Source: Firmicutes bacterium UBA4882
Lineage (GTDB): Bacteria > Bacillota > UBA4882
Reading direction: 5' to 3'
Assembly: GCA_002399265.1 (NCBI GenBank)
Contig: DHDG01000008.1
Span: forward strand, 36,271 to 43,647
DNA length: 7,377 nucleotides
Shown: positions 1-5,800 of the stretch, in pieces
Layout: every line of letters starts with the position of its first letter
Position numbering within the stretch: the first letter of the stretch is position 1
Notes under the pieces: generated by a model
Database searches by the model: none
Seen by the model: only the letters and a program-made list of their open reading frames with translations
Told to the model about the DNA's origin: nothing
Position numbers and translations under genes: made by a program

Positions 1-357
1 CTGCGGCTGGTCAAAAAAGGTTTACTGGATGAGCCGCTGCACTTTGACTTTGTCATGGGGGTTCCGGGAGGCATCCCTGGGACAGTCAAAGACCTGCTCC
101 ATATGGTGGAAAGCATCCCCGCGGGCAGCACCTGGCAAGTGGCCGGTGTCGGACGTGCTGAATTGACACTCGGAGCAATGGCCATCATGATGGGCGGCCA
201 CGTCCGGGTGGGCTTCGAGGATAATACTTATTATTCCAAAGGCGTGCCCGCCGAGAACAACGCGCAGCTGGTGGCCAGAATGGTCAGGCTGGCGAACGAA
301 TTTGGACGCCCCGTTGCTGAACCGGCGGAGGCCCGGCAGATTCTTAAATTGAAATAA
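1..357 (+). CDS. kce: Beta-keto acid cleavage enzyme (Kce/BKACE family), 3' part
   Basis: Only the last 118 codons are present; the reading frame is open from base 1 and the start lies outside the window (family members are about 270-300 residues). The enzymes are zinc-dependent TIM barrels that condense a beta-keto acid with acetyl-CoA, giving acetoacetate and a new acyl-CoA. The founding member acts on 3-keto-5-aminohexanoate in lysine fermentation. Visible family marks are GVPGGIPG, WQVAGVGR and above all HVRVGFEDN. In that motif the Glu corresponds to the metal-ligand Glu, and the Arg four residues earlier plus the following Asp correspond to the catalytic residues described for Kce. A C-terminal NAQLVARMVRLANEFGR segment and the usual end follow. 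It lies 65 bases ahead of a CoA-transferase that could use the acetoacetate. Family assignment is firm. The substrate is not: other BKACE members act on other beta-keto acids, so the gene symbol is provisional. Confidence 0.88.
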   Translation: MRLVKKGLLDEPLHFDFVMGVPGGIPGTVKDLLHMVESIPAGSTWQVAGVGRAELTLGAMAIMMGGHVRVGFEDNTYYSKGVPAENNAQLVARMVRLANEFGRPVAEPAEARQILKLK

Positions 358-371
358 GGTACGCCAGGTAG

Positions 372-395
372 GCGTAAGACATAGCGTAAGACATA
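372..395. repeat. Perfect 12-bp tandem duplication
   Basis: The 12-mer gcgtaagacata occurs twice in direct tandem (372-383 and 384-395) in the 65-base gap between kce and the CoA-transferase. Just before it, tacgcc (360-365) and ggcgta (371-376) form a small 6-bp inverted repeat with a 5-base loop. No T-run follows, so this is not an intrinsic terminator. It may be a simple slippage duplication; a role as binding site is only possible. Confidence 0.7.
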
Positions 396-422
396 TTATA
401 AAAGTCTATTGGAGGGAAGGCT

Positions 423-1103
423 GTGCAAAAACGCGTTTCTATTGAGGAAGCACTCAAGCATGTAAGGGACGGTATGACCATTATGGTGGGCGGCTTTTTA
501 GGAGTAGGATCCCCTGAAAAGCTGATTGATGCCTTGGTTCGCAAAGGTGTGAAAGACCTCACTCTTATATGCAACGACACTGCTTTTGTTGACCGCGGTG
601 TTGGCAAGATGGTCGTCGCGCACCAGTTCAGAAAGATTATTGCCTCACACATTGGGACTAATGCTGAGACAGGCCGGCAGATGACTGCTGGCGAGACGGA
701 AGTTGAACTAGTGCCGCAGGGGACCCTGGCTGAGAAGATACGCTGCGGCGGAGCCGGCTTAGGCGGCTTCTACACCCCGACTGGAGTTGGAACCGTTGTT
801 GCCGACGGCAAAGAAACGCGCGAGTTCAATGGTCGCCAGTATTTACTGGAAATACCACTCAGGGCCGATGTAGCGCTGGTCAAAGCACATAAGGCGGATG
901 AAGCGGGAAACCTAATTTACCGCCGTTCTGCGCGCAATTTCAATCCGCTTATGGCGATGGCTGCCGATCTCGTGATTGCGGAAGTTGATAACCTTGTCAC
1001 AACCGGAGAGATCGATCAGGATCATGTCATGACGCCTGGTATCTTTGTGAACCACTTGGTTAAGGAGGATGACGAATGGACCGCGCAGAACGCCGCGAAC
1101 TGA
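423..1103 (+). CDS. atoD: Acetoacetate/butyrate-type CoA-transferase, subunit A
   Basis: Subunit A of a class I 3-oxoacid CoA-transferase (AtoD/CtfA/ScoA family), 226 residues against a usual 215-230. The enzyme moves CoA between acyl-CoA and a carboxylate; in this setting butyryl-CoA plus acetoacetate giving butyrate and acetoacetyl-CoA is likely. The N-terminal glycine-rich loop GGFLGVGSP (residues 23-31) and the GGAGLGGFYTPTGVGT block (around 109-124) are family signatures, and the C-terminal LVIAEVDNLV strand and HVMTPGIFVNHLV also fit. The start is GTG, preceded by GGAGG at 411-415 with 7-base spacing. The end overlaps the subunit B gene by 28 bases, which implies translational coupling and equal subunit amounts. 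Substrate choice between acetoacetate, acetate and other acids cannot be read from the sequence. Confidence 0.9.
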   Translation: MQKRVSIEEALKHVRDGMTIMVGGFLGVGSPEKLIDALVRKGVKDLTLICNDTAFVDRGVGKMVVAHQFRKIIASHIGTNAETGRQMTAGETEVELVPQGTLAEKIRCGGAGLGGFYTPTGVGTVVADGKETREFNGRQYLLEIPLRADVALVKAHKADEAGNLIYRRSARNFNPLMAMAADLVIAEVDNLVTTGEIDQDHVMTPGIFVNHLVKEDDEWTAQNAAN

Positions 1104-1738
1104 TTGTCAAATGGATTGCCAGACAGCTCCAGGATGGGCAGTTAGTCAATCTGGGGATCGGAATGCCGACCATGGTCGCAAACCACATTCCCGAAGGCAT
1201 TAACATCACTTTGCAGAGTGAGAACGGCTTTTTGGGCCTGGGAGCTGCGCCAGAAGCGCATGAGGTAGATCCGGATGTGACAAACGCCGGAGCACAGCCT
1301 GTCACGATTTTGGCGGGTGGCGCCTGTTTTGACAGCTCCGTTTCATTCGCCATTATCAGAGGCGGACGCCTGGACGTGACAGTCCTGGGTGCGCTCGAAG
1401 TTGATGAACAGGGCAATCTGGCGAACTGGATGGTGCCGGGTAAAATGGTGCCTGGCATGGGCGGCGCGATGGACTTAACAGTCGGCGCTAAAAAAGTCAT
1501 TGTGGCCATGGAGCATACCACTAAAAAAGGTGAGCCTAAAATTTTGCCGCAGTGTACCTTGCCGCTCACTGCCAAGCAGGAAGTCGACTTGATCGTTACG
1601 GACATGGGTGTAATCGAAGTTACGCCGCAAGGGCTGGTGCTTAGGGAAATTGCTCCTGGTGTTACGGTGGAAGAGATTAAGGCTGCCACCGCGGCCGCTC
1701 TGACGATTGCACCGGAATTGAAGGAAATGACGGCTTAA
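1076..1738 (+). CDS. atoA: Acetoacetate/butyrate-type CoA-transferase, subunit B
   Basis: Catalytic subunit of the same class I CoA-transferase, 220 residues, normal for the family. The SENG motif at residues 48-51 holds the nucleophilic Glu49, which forms the glutamyl-CoA thioester intermediate. LVNLGIGMPTMVAN (24-36), GGRLDVTVLGALEVDEQGNLANW and VPGMGGAMDL are further family blocks. The ATG is preceded by TAAGGAGG at 1061-1068 (7-base spacing), located inside the end of the subunit A gene, so the two subunits are coupled. The hbd gene begins 46 bases after the stop. Together with kce upstream this arrangement resembles the kce and CoA-transferase neighbourhood of lysine-fermentation clusters, though no ammonia-lyase gene lies between them here. 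Confidence 0.92.
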   Translation: MDRAERRELIVKWIARQLQDGQLVNLGIGMPTMVANHIPEGINITLQSENGFLGLGAAPEAHEVDPDVTNAGAQPVTILAGGACFDSSVSFAIIRGGRLDVTVLGALEVDEQGNLANWMVPGKMVPGMGGAMDLTVGAKKVIVAMEHTTKKGEPKILPQCTLPLTAKQEVDLIVTDMGVIEVTPQGLVLREIAPGVTVEEIKAATAAALTIAPELKEMTA

Positions 1739-1769
1739 GAGTTCGTCCCAATGGCATATCATATTGGGT

Positions 1770-1777
1770 AGGGGGGT
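1770..1777 (+). promoter_or_regulatory. RBS that decides the hbd start
   Basis: AGGGGGGT lies 7 bases before the TTG at 1785. The alternative in-frame starts (TTG 1764, GTG 1776) overlap or precede this site and have no good Shine-Dalgarno of their own. Just upstream, CCCAAT (1747-1752) can pair with ATTGGG (1763-1768) across a 10-base loop, which might influence access to this site. Confidence 0.65.
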
Positions 1778-1784
1778 GGCGAGG

Positions 1785-2657
1785 TTGATCGAACGCATTC
1801 TGGTCGTTGGTGCTGGTACTATGGGAAGTGGCATTGCTCAGGCAATTGCGGAAGGCGGACGGCAGGCTCTGTTAGCCGACGCGATTCCAGGTGCCGCCGA
1901 AAAGGCCAAAGGCCGCATCGCCGTATCGCTTGATAAGGCGATCGCTAAGGGGAAGATTACTCCGGATGTTAAGGAAGCCGTATTGGGAAGGATCACTGCA
2001 CTGGGTGATTTCAAGGAAATCGCTGCGGGTACGGTGGTCGATGCAGCGGTTGATTTGGTTATTGAAGCCATTACCGAAAACGCCGCTGTCAAAAAAGAGC
2101 TTTTCAGCGATCTGGACAAAGTGCTGGGACCGCAGGCCATCTTTGCCAGCAATACCTCCGCATTGAGCGTCACCGAACTGGCGCGGGCCACGAGCCGTCC
2201 GGAACGCTTCATTGGGATGCATTTTTTCAACCCCGCGCCGATCATGAAACTGGTCGAGATCATCCGTGGGGCCGATACTGCGGAAGGCACATTTGAGGCG
2301 GTGCGCGTTCTGGCGGAGCAGCTCGGGAAGACACCAGTCACTGTAAACGAAGCGCCCGGATTTGTGGTCAATCGGCTGCTGGTCCCCATGATTAATGAAG
2401 CGGTCTACGCGCTGATGGAAGGGGTTGCCTCGGCCGAAGATATCGATACCGCCATGAAACTGGGTGCCGGCCATCCAATGGGGCCGCTGGCACTGGCTGA
2501 TATGATCGGTTTAGACGTTTGTCTGGCGATTATGGAAGCACTTGATGCTGAGTTTGGCGATCCCAAATATCGTCCGTGTCCCCTGCTCAGGAAGATTGTC
2601 AGGGCCGGGCGGTTTGGCCGTAAGAGTGGCAGAGGGTTTTTTGACTATCATCAATGA
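1785..2657 (+). CDS. hbd: 3-hydroxybutyryl-CoA dehydrogenase
   Basis: NAD(P)-dependent reduction of acetoacetyl-CoA to 3-hydroxybutyryl-CoA, cytoplasmic. With the TTG start at 1785 the protein is 290 residues and opens MIERILVVGAGTMGSGIAQ, aligning with the usual N-terminus of the family (about 282 residues). The frame is open further, to TTG 1764, but that adds a GRGVAR-type leader not seen in relatives. The Rossmann GAGTMGSG is at 9-16 with Asp32 after the second strand, as in NAD-binding members. SNTSALS is at 122-128 and the catalytic His146 in HFFNP pairs with Glu158 in MKLVE, 12 residues later as in the family. The C-terminal helical domain starts near APGFVVNRLLVPMINEA and includes the GPLALADMIGLD signature. 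It is the last gene before a terminator, so it probably closes the kce-CoA-transferase operon. Cofactor preference is not resolved. Confidence 0.94.
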   Translation: MIERILVVGAGTMGSGIAQAIAEGGRQALLADAIPGAAEKAKGRIAVSLDKAIAKGKITPDVKEAVLGRITALGDFKEIAAGTVVDAAVDLVIEAITENAAVKKELFSDLDKVLGPQAIFASNTSALSVTELARATSRPERFIGMHFFNPAPIMKLVEIIRGADTAEGTFEAVRVLAEQLGKTPVTVNEAPGFVVNRLLVPMINEAVYALMEGVASAEDIDTAMKLGAGHPMGPLALADMIGLDVCLAIMEALDAEFGDPKYRPCPLLRKIVRAGRFGRKSGRGFFDYHQ

Positions 2658-2725
2658 TGCTGGAACGCAAAAAGTAGATCGCTAACCGGCCAGATATGAT
2701 AATCTAGGATTGGATCAACAGCACG

Positions 2726-2755
2726 ACCCGGCTTTATATTCAGAGCCGGGTTTTT
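2726..2755 (+). terminator. Intrinsic terminator after hbd
   Basis: ACCCGGCT (2726-2733) pairs perfectly with AGCCGGGT (2744-2751) around a 10-base loop, with the stem running into TTTTT (2751-2755). It lies 68 bases after the hbd stop and 40 bases before the crt start. It should end or attenuate transcription of the kce-to-hbd operon before crt. No strong promoter is visible in the remaining 40 bases: TATGAT at 2695-2700 lacks a matching -35, and TATATT at 2735-2740 lies in the terminator loop behind only a poor TTGGAT box. Confidence 0.85.
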
Positions 2756-2795
2756 GCTAAAATGGGGCGTACCATAGCGTATGAGGGGGAATTTC

Positions 2796-3578
2796 ATGAC
2801 TGATCTGATCAAGCTGGAAATTCGTGATAGCCGAGTGGCTTTAGTAACGATTAACCGTCCGGAAGCGCTGAACGCCTTAAATCGCAAGGTGCTGCAGGCG
2901 CTGGACGAAGTGCTGTCGATGATCGAGCAAAATAAAACAATCAGGGCGGTTGTCATTACCGGAGCCGGAGAAAAGGCGTTTGTGGCGGGAGCCGATATTG
3001 CCGAAATGAAAGAGATGAAGCCTGCCGAAGCCGAGGAGTTTTCGCGCTGCGGTCAGGAGATTTTTACCCGCATCAAATGTCTGAATCAGGCGGTGGTGGC
3101 GGCGGTCAACGGCTACGCTCTGGGCGGCGGTTGCGAACTGGCGATGGCCTGCGATCTCAGAGTGGCCTCCGAGAATGCCCGTTTTGGGCTACCGGAAATC
3201 AATCTGGGGATTATTCCGGGCTTTGGCGGTACGGTGCGCCTTTCGCGCTTGGTTGGCCCGGCCAAAGCGCGTGAAATGATCATGACTGGTGCGATGATTA
3301 CGGCGGAAGAGGCATTGCGGATTGGGTTGATCAACCGCATGGTGCCAGCGGGGACGGGCCAGGCGCTGGAAGCGGCTTTGGCTTTAGCCGCAGAACTGGC
3401 TGCCAAACCGGCGGCGGCGATGGCCATCGCCAAGGCGGCCACTCGCGAGAGCTGGGACGTTTCGGTAGAGGAAGCCATGCGCATGGAATCAGCCCGTTTC
3501 GCGGAAACATTCAAATCACCAGACCAGCGTGAAGGCATGACTGCCCACCTCGAGAAAAGAAAGCCAAACTGGCAGTGA
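2796..3578 (+). CDS. crt: Enoyl-CoA hydratase / crotonase
   Basis: Reversible dehydration of 3-hydroxybutyryl-CoA to crotonyl-CoA. The chosen ATG has GAGGGGGA at 2783-2790 (5-base spacing) and gives 260 residues, the normal crotonase length; the ATG at 2781 would add MRGNF and has no comparable RBS. Both catalytic glutamates of dehydrating crotonases are present: Glu114 in GGGCELAM and Glu134 in LPEINLG. The oxyanion-hole segments AFVAGADI (61-68) and ALGGG (108-112) are also intact. PGFGGTVRLSRLVG and the C-terminal GMTAHLEKRKPNW complete the fold. It sits 40 bases after the hbd terminator, so it may have its own promoter or depend on readthrough. Its TGA stop shares its last two bases with a long palindromic element. 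Specificity for C4 substrates is inferred from context. Confidence 0.93.
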   Translation: MTDLIKLEIRDSRVALVTINRPEALNALNRKVLQALDEVLSMIEQNKTIRAVVITGAGEKAFVAGADIAEMKEMKPAEAEEFSRCGQEIFTRIKCLNQAVVAAVNGYALGGGCELAMACDLRVASENARFGLPEINLGIIPGFGGTVRLSRLVGPAKAREMIMTGAMITAEEALRIGLINRMVPAGTGQALEAALALAAELAAKPAAAMAIAKAATRESWDVSVEEAMRMESARFAETFKSPDQREGMTAHLEKRKPNWQ

Positions 3579-3727
3579 CACAAGGGGACGGTTCTCCTGT
3601 GCTAAAAAAGAGACGCGGGGACGGTTCGGCTGTCTTGCCCCTAGGCAATGGCCTTGAGACAAGGCAAGACAACTGAACCGTTCCCGCGTCTTCAGCATAA
3701 GACACAGGAGAACCGTCCCCTTGTGTC
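3577..3727. repeat. Long imperfect palindrome (REP/MITE-like element)
   Basis: A 151-base inverted repeat exactly fills the space between the convergent crt and etfA genes. The outer arms, 3577-3601 and 3703-3727, are perfectly complementary over 25 bases. The inner arms, 3611-3639 and 3663-3691, match over 29 bases with three differences, two of which would be G-U pairs in RNA. Between the arms are unequal linkers of about 9-11 bases. The central 23 bases can form smaller hairpins (ttgcc/ggcaa; gcctt/aaggc). Each arm carries the block GGGGACGGTTC (or a one-base variant) twice. A 17-base piece of the inner arm recurs at the right edge of the window, so this is a dispersed element. It has no ORF of its own. 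A relation to REP elements mobilised by Y1-type transposases is inference. Confidence 0.85.
3604..3691 (-). terminator. Likely intrinsic terminator of the etf operon
   Basis: Read on the minus strand, the inner hairpin of the palindrome (3691-3663 pairing with 3639-3611) is followed after one C by six T residues (3609-3604). That is a GC-rich stem plus T-tract in the right place, 36 bases after the etfA stop. On the plus strand the same hairpin is followed by tcagcataag and no T-run, so the signal is oriented toward the etf operon. The perfect outer arms could form a competing, larger structure. Confidence 0.6.
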
Positions 3728-4915
3728 TTATGCAGTTGCGCAGCGAATTTCGTTGATTAGTGCCGGTAAGACTTCATTGACATCACCGACAATGCCGTAG
3801 TGGGCCACGGTGAAAATCGGGGCGCTGGCATCGCGGTTGATGGCCACAATAACATCCGATCCTTGCATGCCGGCAAGGTGCTGAATTGCTCCCGAGATGC
3901 CGCACGCAATGTAGACGCGCGGTGCGACCGTTTTACCGGTTTGCCCCACCTGATGATCGGCAGGCATCCAACCCGCATCGACCACGGCACGCGAGGCGCC
4001 AACTGCTCCGCCAAGCAACTCGGCTAACTCGCTGACCAGAGCGAATGATTCCGGTTTGCCCATGCCGCGTCCGCCGGCCACGATAATCTCCGCGTCCTCT
4101 AAATTCACAGATTCCTTCAAGGACTTAATGCTCTTGATCCACTTCACTCTGCTCGTGGTCGCCTTCGTCTTGGCCCGCACAATGGTGCCGGTGCGCCCAC
4201 AATCCGGCTCGGCCCGCTTGAAAACACGCGGCCGCACTGTGCCCATTTGCGGACGATGATTGGGGCACAGGATGGTGGCCATAATATTGCCGCCAAAAGC
4301 CGGGCGGGTCCAAGCGACTAATCCGGTTTCAGTATCGATCGACAGACCAGTGCAATCGGCGGTCAGCCCGGTCTTGATGCGGGCCGCCACACGTGGTGCC
4401 AGATCGCGTCCGTTATGAGTAGCGCCCAATAAAATCACGGCCGGGCGATAAGTATTAATGAGTTCGGTCATGGCCGCCGTATATTGGTCAGCATCATAAC
4501 GGCCGTAGCACGGATCTTCAACGAGGTAGAGCCGATCGGCACCATTGGCAAACACTTCATTAGCCAGATCAGCGACGTTGTCACCGAGCAACACGCCAGC
4601 CAGTTCTTGCCCCATCTCGTCAGCGAGCTTGCGGCCTTGCGCCAGCAGCTCCAAAGCTACCCCGCGCAACTGGCGGTCTTTGAGTTCCAAATAGACCCAG
4701 ACGCCTTTGTAACTATTGAGATCATGCGCATCGCCGCCGTTGTCGCTGCCGGATCCCGCTTGGATCGCTTCGAACGAACAAGCACTGGCGCAGGCGCCGC
4801 AGTCAGTACAAGCGTCAGTTTTTTCAGCCTTATTGCCTTTTATAACGAGTGCTCCGAAAGGGCAGGCCGCCGCACAGGCGCCGCAACCGGAGCATAACTC
4901 AGAATTAATCTTCAT
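3728..4915 (-). CDS. etfA: Electron transfer flavoprotein alpha subunit with N-terminal 2[4Fe-4S] ferredoxin domain
   Basis: 395 residues, longer than a standard EtfA (about 310-340) because of an N-terminal ferredoxin module. Two cluster motifs are seen: CSGCGACAAACP (Cys 8, 11, 14, 18) and CTDCGACASACS (Cys 36, 39, 42, 46). The flavoprotein part follows from about residue 75. Its FAD-binding C-terminal domain has GGRGMGKPE (from 281), GASRAVVDAGW and HQVGQTGKTVAP (from 321), then CGISGAIQHLAGM and APIFTVAHYGIVGD. It forms a heterodimer with EtfB and passes electrons to or from the acyl-CoA dehydrogenase encoded upstream. The same fusion is known in CarE and LctC of Acetobacterium, both parts of bifurcating complexes. 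The ATG at 4915 is chosen over the longer frame (TTG 4960) because of its GGAGGAGG site. It follows etfB by 28 bases, and its TAA abuts the palindromic element. Confidence 0.93.
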   Translation of the reverse strand: MKINSELCSGCGACAAACPFGALVIKGNKAEKTDACTDCGACASACSFEAIQAGSGSDNGGDAHDLNSYKGVWVYLELKDRQLRGVALELLAQGRKLADEMGQELAGVLLGDNVADLANEVFANGADRLYLVEDPCYGRYDADQYTAAMTELINTYRPAVILLGATHNGRDLAPRVAARIKTGLTADCTGLSIDTETGLVAWTRPAFGGNIMATILCPNHRPQMGTVRPRVFKRAEPDCGRTGTIVRAKTKATTSRVKWIKSIKSLKESVNLEDAEIIVAGGRGMGKPESFALVSELAELLGGAVGASRAVVDAGWMPADHQVGQTGKTVAPRVYIACGISGAIQHLAGMQGSDVIVAINRDASAPIFTVAHYGIVGDVNEVLPALINEIRCATA

Positions 4916-4923
4916 AATCTTAG

Positions 4924-4931
4924 CCTCCTCC
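4924..4931 (-). promoter_or_regulatory. RBS that decides the etfA start
   Basis: On the minus strand GGAGGAGG lies 8 bases before the ATG at 4915. The alternative TTG at 4960 would overlap the end of etfB and place a charged leader before the ferredoxin domain. Confidence 0.75.
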
Positions 4932-4943
4932 AGTTCAGCGCGT

Positions 4944-5744
4944 TCAGCTGCCGACTCCAATAATCCTTAGCTCGCGCAATTTGGTCGCGACCACTGACGC
5001 TGCCGCGCAGGCGTCGCCGGGGATCATCTCACAACCGCAGCGCTTGTCAGGCGAAAAAATCCGCCGCACTTGCGTGGGTGAGCCCTTTAATCCCAGAACA
5101 TTGCGGTCGACCTCCACATCATTGACAGACCAGACGTCAACCTCAGCGCGGAATGCACGACGTATCCCTTTGACAACAGGAAGACGCGGTCCATCGCCGT
5201 AGTGTGTTACGGTCAGCAAGACTGGCAGCTTAACCTCCAGAATTTCGGTGCCCTCTTCGCCGTCGCGGTGAACTCTGACAGGCGCGCCGTCGGCGCCCGC
5301 CTCAACCTGCGAAGCATAGGTGATGTGGGGAATACCAAGATGCTCGGCCATTTCCGGGCCGACTTGGGCCGTGTCACCATCGATCGCTTGCTTGCCGCAA
5401 ATGATCAGGTCAAATTCGCCGATTTTGCGAATACCGGCCGCCAGCGTATAGGAGGTAGCCAGTGTATCAGCACCGCCAAATGCTCTATCACTAAGGAGGA
5501 CGGCGTGATCCGCTCCCATGGCGAGACATTCACGCAGTGCTTCCTGGCTTTGCATCGGGCCCATGCTGAGCACGGTGACGCTGCCGCCAAGTTGATCCCG
5601 CAGGGACAATGCCATTTCCAGAGCATGCTTGTCATGTGGATTGACGATGCTCGGCACACCCTGGCGCATCAGCGTATTTGTTTTTGGATCAATTTTGACC
5701 TCGGTTGTATCCGGAACCTGCTTGACGCAGACTACAATTTTCAA
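4944..5744 (-). CDS. etfB: Electron transfer flavoprotein beta subunit
   Basis: 266 residues, the usual EtfB length, partner of EtfA. The sequence opens MKIVVCVKQVPDTTEVKID, the typical N-terminus, when read from the TTG at 5744, which has AAGGGAGG 8 bases upstream. The frame is open back to 5804, but that extra MRDVEQDVRP leader is not family-like and reaches into the dehydrogenase gene. VNPHDKHALEMAL (34-46), FGGADTLATSYTLAAGI (89-105) and the signature AIDGDTAQVGPEMAEHLG (120-137) are present; the ADTLATS and DGDTAQVGP segments are where EtfB binds its nucleotide or second flavin. Bifurcating EtfBs carry FAD here rather than AMP. The sequence is compatible with that, but I cannot prove it by eye. 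It follows the dehydrogenase by 56 bases in the same operon. Confidence 0.93.
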   Translation of the reverse strand: MKIVVCVKQVPDTTEVKIDPKTNTLMRQGVPSIVNPHDKHALEMALSLRDQLGGSVTVLSMGPMQSQEALRECLAMGADHAVLLSDRAFGGADTLATSYTLAAGIRKIGEFDLIICGKQAIDGDTAQVGPEMAEHLGIPHITYASQVEAGADGAPVRVHRDGEEGTEILEVKLPVLLTVTHYGDGPRLPVVKGIRRAFRAEVDVWSVNDVEVDRNVLGLKGSPTQVRRIFSPDKRCGCEMIPGDACAAASVVATKLRELRIIGVGS

Positions 5745-5752
5745 TGTTCTTT

Positions 5753-5760
5753 CCTCCCTT
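5753..5760 (-). promoter_or_regulatory. RBS that decides the etfB TTG start
   Basis: On the minus strand AAGGGAGG lies 8 bases before the TTG at 5744, supporting this start over the longer open frame that runs back to 5804. Confidence 0.72.
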
Positions 5761-5800
5761 GGATCTGCGGTTTTGGGCCGAACATCCTGTTCCACGTCCC

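Noticed and set aside
1060..2474. Long minus-strand frames opposite atoA and hbd
   Set aside because: Both underlying plus-strand genes have clear catalytic motifs and RBSs; the minus frames have neither.
3577..3727. CRISPR or tRNA-like interpretation of the hairpin region
   Set aside because: There are no regularly spaced direct repeats and no cloverleaf; the structure is a single nested inverted repeat.
4916..4960. Longer etfA start at TTG 4960
   Set aside because: It overlaps the end of etfB and adds a MESAAERAELEEAKI leader, whereas ATG 4915 has GGAGGAGG at good spacing.
3797..4970. Plus-strand open frames opposite etfA (for example 4484-4897)
   Set aside because: They are antisense shadows of a well-supported gene; their translations show no family motifs and they lack good ribosome binding sites.
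5780..5792. gaaca-tcc-tgttc dyad between the dehydrogenase and etfB, resembling a LexA SOS box
   Set aside because: The GAAC and GTTC halves are five bases apart instead of four, and the site lies inside an operon spacer.
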